From Macrosoma leucophasiata (lineage: Eukaryota > Arthropoda > Insecta > Lepidoptera > Hedylidae), in NCBI GenBank assembly GCA_036365455.1, contig JAWQUS010000022.1, positions 7,998,001 to 8,062,000 on the forward strand: a stretch of 64,000 bases of DNA, given 5' to 3'. Position numbers and translations under genes: made by a program. Numbering within the stretch: the first letter of the stretch is position 1; every line of letters starts with the position of its first letter. Under the pieces are notes generated by a model, which had not been told where the DNA came from, searched no databases, and worked only from the letters and a program-made list of their open reading frames with translations. This document shows positions 30,401 to 39,400 of the stretch, in pieces.

Positions 30401-33400
30401 TAACACCCGTAAATCACAACAGACCAGTCCCCACAATCAGCACCCGTTCACGAGTATGACGCATGTGGCAGCCATTGCTCTCCTCGACCATTTTGAAGGG
30501 CAGTGAGCAACCCGTCACACGACGCCGCCGAAGGCAACACCATTAAAGTGAGCATGACTGTTATGATTACCAGTGCAAAATTGTTCAGTTTCTATTTAGT
30601 TTAATATGTGCTTTTGATTATTATTAGTGGTTATACTCTAGGTTAGTTTAAAAAAAAAATATGTAAAAGTGCTCTCCAGGAGCCTAATTATATGAAATAA
30701 ATGAATAAACTGAATAAACTGAGTGCATAGTGCTATATACATTATGCTAATGTTTGGCCATGTCTCACGGCTGCACCAAATGGATTCCATTTCAGCATTA
30801 TGCTGATTAGGTTAGGATCCTACTGCAGAACTATTTCGTTCATCCAGATATGCTGCAAACCTTATTTTTACGCATATTTATAATTTAGATAATATACAGG
30901 GTTAAATATATCTAACGCATAAATCGTCAAAGGTGAGTTAGGTACGTTAAGACTAACAACTTTTGTTCTATGACTTTTGCCAAAACGCAGTACATCTCAA
31001 GATAAGAAATAAAATCGTTTCAAATGGGACTTCTATCAATTGTTAGCACTACGTTTTATAGGTATATTTTTACATAGGTACAGACGTTAGCTGTTTACGT
31101 GACGTGAAGTTAAGAAGTATTAGAACTGCAAATTCTTTTTTTTTTTTGTATGGTAAAAAAAATATTCAATTAGAAAAAGTTGTTCAACAAAAGTGTTAGG
31201 CTTGATGAGCCTAAGCATCCCCTTAAGAATTATGCGCTGGTTACAAATAACCCTGTATATCCACTAGGTTGCCTATCAAAATTTGATCGCAATATGGGGG
31301 AATATGAACTTACTTTTTCTTTGTTTTTGTTAATTTTCTGCGGGGGTGAAGATGGTGCTTGCCTTTTTTTATTCGTCGGGTATGTTTGACCAGCTGAAAA
31401 ATTAAAAATAAAACAAATTATTGTCCGTTCGTAATATATAACGTACGTGATTTCACGCCTGTAATCCCCGAACGGGTAGGCAGAGGTTAATGCATGTACC
31501 TTTTCAAGCATAAAACACCCACGATTTCACGAATCGCCGGTTAAGTTTTGGCCCATGTAACAAGTGGCGGCGGGCACATTACCAAAGTCTGAGGTACGGG
31601 AAAACTTTTTTTTATACGTAATGGAAGTGGAAAACAAGCATGCAGTTCACATTGCTTTTAAGTGATGACTGCAGCCTATAGACACCTACACAAAGACCAA
31701 GGTCAAAATGCAGATGCGTTACCACTCCTGAGACCTAAGGTGTTATACCCCTGTGCCGGGAATTACAGGGCCGTACATTACCACCTGACCGGAACACGAT
31801 AGTGCTGAACACTATCATTTAGCGGCAAGTATAGCGGTAATGCGGTAGTGCCCAGGCCCGCAAGCTCGATCCCTGGAGATCTACCACAAGTAGAACCAGA
31901 ATCAGTTTATCGAAGCTGTTACCAAACCCGCGTTATTATATTTACTACCACCCAATTAGAATGGTTTGACCGCATTTGTTCGGTAGACTGACTTCACTTG
32001 TCCTGCGATTCTCTTACGCTAGTAGGCGGTGGGTCATCACGTCCCGACCCTTCGGTAGACTGTCTTCACTAACGCTAGTAGGCGGTGGGTCATCACGTCC
32101 CGACCCTTCGGTAGACTGTCTTCACTAACGCTAGTAGGCGGTGGGTCATCACGTCCCGACCCTTCGGTAGACTGACTTCACTTACGCTAGTAGGCGGTGG
32201 GTCATCATGACCCGACCCTTCGGTAGACTGACTTCACTTACGCTAGTAGGCGGTGGGTCATCACGTCCCGACCCTTCGGTAGACTAACTTCACTTACGCT
32301 AGTAGGCGGTGGGTCATCACGTCCCGATCCTTCGGTAGACTGACTTCACTAACGCTAGTAGGCGGTGGATCATCACGTCCCGAACCTTCGGTAGACTGAC
32401 TTCACTAGTCCTGCGATTCTCTTACGCTAGTAGGCGGTGGGTCATCACGTCCCGACCCTTCGGTAGACTAACTTCACTTACGCTAGTAGGCGGTGGATCA
32501 TCACGTCCCGAACCTTCGGTAGACTGACTTCACTAGTCCTGCGATTCTCTTACGCTAGTAGGCGGTGGGTCATCACGTCCCGACCCTTCGGTAGACTGAC
32601 TTCACTGGTCCTGCGATTCTCCTACACTAGTAGGCGGTGGGTCATCATGTCCCGACCCCTTCAAGCATTACAGCTAAATAAAGAAAACTTACTCAGATTT
32701 AATGTGTTGGTCTGTGGTCCCAATTCGAACATGACCTGGAAGTCCGCATGGTTGCCGAAAGCGAAGCCGAAACCAACTCGCGAGTCTGTGCCTAAAAAAA
32801 TTATAAGTAGATTTCGATAAAAAATATGTAAGAATATGTAAGATGTAAGAAAGAGGCTTTGTGTGAATGAAAGTATCGGTGTAAAAATGAAAAAAGGCAT
32901 GCTCCGATGGTTCGGGCATATAGAAAGAATGTCACATGAGCGAATGACTAAACAGATACAATACGAATGTGGATGGTTGCAGAGGCAGAGGAAGACCAAG
33001 ACTGACCTACCATGACCAAATAGGTCGAGTTCTGTCTGATGGTGGGGTCAAAAGTCTTAGGAATTGGCGTGCATGTATGAAGAGAATTATGAAGGTAGAC
33101 GAGGCACGAGAGGTTTGTCAGGACCGGGATATCTGGCGTCCTACTCTCTCTGCCTACCCCGTTAGGGACCTGGCGTGAAGATACATACATACGTAGATAA
33201 AAAATACTCATAGTAGAGTTCTAGTGTAAAGACTCGAGGGCGTAGACATCACCGCATTACCGTATCTATCTGTCGCCAATTTGTTTTTATGAAATAAATA
33301 GAACATACACTTGGCAAATAATAACAGTGCATCTAAAAAACCACAGAGGTTTGTAACGATACTATTTTATTTCTTTATTACTGGTGGTAGAGCTCCAGTG

Positions 33401-36400
33401 ACGGAGCTCGTGGGCGTAGGCACCACCGCATTACCTAATATACTTGCCGCTAAATGGTAGCGAATTGGACGGTCTCAAGACGGGCCGCCTGCATGAGTCC
33501 ATTAAATAAAGAGAATAAGAAGATAAAGAGAGAAGAAGAGAATATTTTCTGGAAGTTTTTCTTTTATGTAATGAAAAAGCAAATTACAGGGCCGTACATT
33601 ACCGCCTGACCGGAACACGATAGTGGTGAACACTACCGTAATGCCGTAGTGTCTACGGCCACATCGCGGACACTCGGCCAAAATTCCATACAAACACTTA
33701 ATTTGGTCTCTATTACGCAAACACTAGACAGTGACGTGTTTTATGACGTGATTTACACGTGCACCTGTGTGCGTAGCACGTAGAAAATACCAACCGTCGC
33801 CCATAAGAGGGGAGGAGGTTGGGTGAGATATTTCCATTGTGACATAACATACCTTTCTTAATCGGCGGTATATTGGAATAAGCGACGGACAGCAACGAAG
33901 GCAACTCCTCGGGTATGATCACTGAGCAGGCCCCTGAAATCACAAATATAATTAAATTAAAAACAGGAGTTTTGGCCGGAACCTTGAAGGAGGCGTGTGG
34001 TGCTCTTAGTTTATTTCATTTTCTCGGTTTGAGTTATCTATACAAATAAATAAAATTGGAGTGTCTGTTTGTAATATACAAATAACCGCTTTTTACTAAA
34101 TGCATATGTATGTATACGGTACATGTACCAAAACAACATTTTTTACAATTTTTGTCTATTTGTCTGTCTGTTTGTTCCCGCTAATCTCGGACCGATTTTG
34201 ACGGGACTTTCACTGGCAGATTATGTAATAAGGAGTAACTTAGGCTACTTTTATACTATCTGCGCCCACGACTTCGTCTGTGTAGATACTGAAAAATCAC
34301 GCGGACGAAGTCGCGGGCAGAGCTAGTATTAAATAAAGTAGGTGGCATTTTGTTTGATATAGGTTTATTACAGTGCCCGTGTATAGTGAAATAGAATAAC
34401 AGTGCGAAAACACGTCTATTTAAGTTGCCTCCAAAACTTCATTGTAAATGTTCTGGCAAAGTAACCATCCCTTTACTCTGATTACTGACTGTGACTCTGA
34501 CTGACTGACTGACTCTGACTTTTACTGCTTTAACGCTGCTTATTACGAATACGAAATATCGTTTTACTTGACACTGGCAATATGCGTTAAAGCGATGCCA
34601 TTATATACAAAAAAAGGAGCAATTTCTCTTCTTCTATACCTATACTTTTTATTAATCTGCCTCAGTAGCGTAGTGGTAGCAGGCCACTACTACTACGCTG
34701 GAGGTCCTGGGTTCGATTCCCGGGTAAGGAGTTATCAGAGATCAGAGATAACGGTTTTAAAATCCTTTGCCTCTGGTTCTACCATTTTCTGGAAGTTTCC
34801 CAGTACCTCGGAGTTTGGTAATGTGCCCGGAGATGGCAACAGGCTCGCCACCTGTTACATGGGCCAAAACGTAACCGGCGAATCGTGGGTGTTTGCTATA
34901 TGCTTGAATGCATGAATTTACAACCACTTATTTGGAACACGATAGTGCTGAACACTACCATTTCGCGGCAGATAGATTAGGTAATGCGGTGGTGCCTACG
35001 CCCTCCACTCCCTACACTGGAATTGGCAGTAAAAACATCAAAACTACATTTATGTTCAAATCACAAAAAAATATATGGAATCCGAATGTAGATGGCTGCA
35101 GAGGCCCAGGAAGACCAAGATTGACCATAAACAAATAGGTCGACTACTGTCTGAGGTAGGTCAAAAGTCATAAGAATAGGCGTGCATGTATGAAGAGAAT
35201 AATGAATGAAGATGAAGTACGGGTGGTGTGTCAGGACCGGGATATCTGGCGCTCCACACTCCCTGCCTACTCAGTAAGCGACTTGTATTGAAGATACATA
35301 TTATGAAGAAAAAAATCGCTTGGATAATGTATAACAATGTGAATTACAAACTTGTTCGTCAGATTTAGATAAAGGAGATATATATTTTTTTATGTCAAAG
35401 GATTGACAGACACGCAGACGGGCCACCTGATGGAAAGTGGTCACCGTCGCCTATGAACATTTGCAACACCAGGGGAGTCGCCAACGCGCTGTCAGCCCCG
35501 AAGGACGCTTTTGACGCCATTTTTGAAGAACCCCATATTGTAGCACCGAGGGAACACCTCAGAGGGAAGTTCATTCCACAATTTACACGTTCTGGGCAAA
35601 AATGAACGTGAGAACCGCACCGTTGAACATTGCCAAATGTCCAGTCGGTGAGGGTGAAACTTATCTCTTCGGCGGGTAGTGCGGTGTAGGAAAAGAGACG
35701 GTGGCACCATGTCGAACAGTTCGACAGAGCACTCGCCATTGTAGAGACGGTATAAAACGCATAGACTCCCAACGTCTCTGCGCAGGCTCAGATGTTCGAG
35801 CCTGTCAGTAAGTCCTGGGTCGTTAACAATACGAACGGCGCGTCTTTGTAGGGAGTCGAGTGGACCAAGTTGGTATTTGGGGGCTCCCGCCCACAAATGA
35901 GAGCAGTATTCCAGATGGAGCCGCACTTATAAAGCTGTAAAAGCTGCCCCGATGTGAAATACTGCCTCGCTTTGTTAAGCACCCCTAGTTTTCTGGATGC
36001 CAACTTGGTCTTACACTCAATGTGACTCCTAAATTGCATTTCGTTCGATATGTCAACGCCCAGGATACCGATACTCTTACCAACGGCGAGCGGAGTGCCC
36101 TGGAACTGTGGTGCTACAACGAATGGGGTTTTTTTTGCGGTGAACGCGCAAACTTGTGTCTGCGCGTTCACCGCTAAAAAAGATACCTGGCATCCTGTTA
36201 CCTCCACCAAATCTAAGATTTCGATTGTTTTCACTTTACGTCCTTTCTAAGTATTTCATAGTAGTAGAGTAGTCCATTCTTGAGTAATTTTTCACCTTCA
36301 TTTTTGAGAGAATCAAACGTTTTTGAAAAGGACGCGGCATCATGGGTCAAGAGCGTGTCAGATATTCTGAGAGGGTGTAAAATGTGCCCAAACATTGCTC

Positions 36401-39400
36401 CTATCCGAAATTCAGACGATTCGGCAGATGAGTAAGATCATAGCGACCTTTCAATTTTTTTAAGTGCTATCCTTCGGGCGCGGCCCTTAATACAAACTTT
36501 AGTTTTAGTGGAGGTAACCAATAGGGTGCAAGGTATCTCCCATATCTTAAACCGATGCGCTCGAGTTAATACAAAAGTAGCATCCTGGACTATAATAATT
36601 GGTGCATCGAGCTCTATATCTTGAGCTCAACCACCAGTAAGAATCAGAAACTCATTTATTCATTTAGGGTGACAGGCACCTCTTATGACACGTCAAAAAC
36701 AAACAAAATAAATTAAAGTGAATAACAATTGATATACATGTCAAACAAGATAAAAAATATATGTAAAGTCAAGAATATCACTAAGATAAAACTAAATGTA
36801 ATAAACGAATGTAAAAAGTATATCAGTAGAATGTCTCATTTCCCCTTTACAAACTGATAACAAAGAGTAAAAAGAAAAGAAAAAGAGTCATCCTTTGTCA
36901 TTCACCGGCAAAGTTCCAAAGGATGATCTGAGAAAAATATGCCAGAAAAAACTCAGTCGGCTCTTTTAAAAAAAACAAGCTGGTGTTCACCAGCTCTATC
37001 AGTAAACACAACGATGTATACTTCAAGATAATAAGCAATAATGACTTCGTAATGTATTACATAATCCAACCGCACTGTTACCCTGACCCGAGTTGGGAAA
37101 TGTACACATTTATTGCGTGTGTTTAACTTGGGACATCTTTACCTGCGAGAAAACAGTAAAGTCCACCTTTTTAAGGTTCCGTATATCATGTACGTCTGTC
37201 TGTCTTTCATAGATTTTCGCCGAAAGTACTGCTCTGTAATTTCCGCCACAGACGCCACCTTAGGAGTGGAAACCGATCTGCATTTTGACCTTGGTCTTTC
37301 TATGTGTGTCTATAGGCTCAAACTCAAACTACAAAATTTATTTAATCACTTGGAAATAATCGAATTTGCTTGAGATAGGTCAAATTACAAACATAAAATT
37401 AAGGCGAATAACAACTGGTACGTTGATTAATATGTCAAAGTAAACAAAATATAATAAATAATGGTCCAAAAATACTTAATAATTAAAATACATAGGTATC
37501 AATAGAATGTTCCATACTCTCTTTTACAAACGGCAAGATAAGACTATACAAAAACATATGGCACATTCTTTGTCATTCACTGGCAGTTCCAAAGCCCACA
37601 TTACTGAGAAAAAATTCTGCGAAAACAAAAACTCAGTAGGGTCTTTTCAAAATATTATATATTATGTTCCACAATATGACACTTATAACTATGTTTTACA
37701 ATATCAAGAACAATGCACATTCATTTCACAAAATTATTGTATCAAGTCTTGTAGGGCTAAAGCAGCATTTGTCCAGGCATCTTTGCAGTTATCACTTAAC
37801 ATTAATGTGAACGGCATGGTTGTTTGCCACTTCATTTACATAAAAAAAACTAGACTGCCTACACTACACGTTTATGTAAGACATAAACGTGCAACATCAG
37901 CAAGAAATAATGCACATCGAGCTTATGAAAGAGACAATCGGCTAGTTTCGACTTCGTAGAGCGTTATCTCTGTTGCACACTGCCTACGTAAGCAGTTAAG
38001 CACTGACATTCCGGTATTGGTCAAAATTTGGTCAAAATGGCAGACAAACGTCATAGGTTTTTACGTGTAGAGCTCCAATGACGGAGCTCGCAGGCGTTGG
38101 CACCACCGCATTACCTAATCTATCTGCCGCTATATGGTAGTAACTTCACGCCTGTAATCCCCGAAGTAGTAGGCAGAACACCCACGATTCGCCGGTTACG
38201 TTTTGGCCCATGTAACAGATTACGAGCCTGTTGACACATCTCCGGGCACATTACCAAACTTCGAGGTACTGGAAAATTTCCAGAAAATTGAAAAATTCTA
38301 ATAGAACCAGAGATGAAGGACTTTAACACCATTATCTCTGATAGCCCCCTACCCGGAAATCGAACCCAGGACCTCAGCGTAGTAGTATTGGCCTGCTACC
38401 ACTAGGCTACTGAGGCAGTCATGTCGGTCTAAATGGTAGTGTTCAGTACTATCGTGTTCTGGTTAGATATGGTATGGCTCCGTAAAAACTATCACAGAGA
38501 CAGCAGCTAAGGGTCTCAGGGGTGGTAACGCATCTGCATTTCGACCTCTGGTTTTTGTGTAGATGTCTATAGGCTGCAGTCATCACTTAACATCAATGTG
38601 AACTGCATGCTTGTTTGCCACCTTCTCCTTTTGTCTTTCTATTAGAAAGACACAGCGACATACCTAATGACAATCTAAAGTTTATTTCTGAGAATAAATC
38701 GGAAAACCCAAAAAACACAACTTAATTCTGCATGCTTAGTAACTAAATAGCATAAAACCGGTCTTGCATATGCTTAAATGGAAACAGTTTTTTTTTTTTC
38801 GCCAAATATAACCTTTTTGGTAAACCAAGGCTGTCTACTTTCTGTGCGGTTAAGTTCAAATTAATAAATCAGTTAAGGCTTTCCGTAAACTAGGTTTAAA
38901 GTAAGTTACCATGAGTTGAAAAATAAAGAAATAGAACATCTGGTGGAAGAGCCAAATATCATCAGCCAATTTTTTTCTTGTAATGGGAGTTATAAACAAG
39001 TATGCAGTTCACATTGATGTTAAGCGATGACTACAGCCTATAGACACCCACACAAAGACCAAGGTCAAAGCAGCGTAACCACTCCTGAGGCCTAAGGTGT
39101 TATGCCTCTGTACCGGAAATTACAGGGCCGTACATTACCACCTGACCGGAACACGATAGTGCTGAATACTACCATTTAGCGGCAAGTATATTAGGTGATA
39201 TTATTTAGGTGTCCCAAGGTGAACATTCGCTCCAATGCGGTTTTTTCAGTTTTTTCAACTCCAAATTGTAGAACAAACTATGCTAAAAATAGATTTTTGG
39301 TCAGAGCTTGCAACATACATAATAAACGATATAATCACATTGACATGTTCAACTGCGAACTGTGTAATTTTACTCTATCTGTAAAAAAAGTTAATACCTA

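Noticed and set aside
32000..32660. CRISPR array
   Set aside because: Units are directly adjacent and vary only by a fixed 16-bp block; there are no unique spacers, and the genome is eukaryotic.
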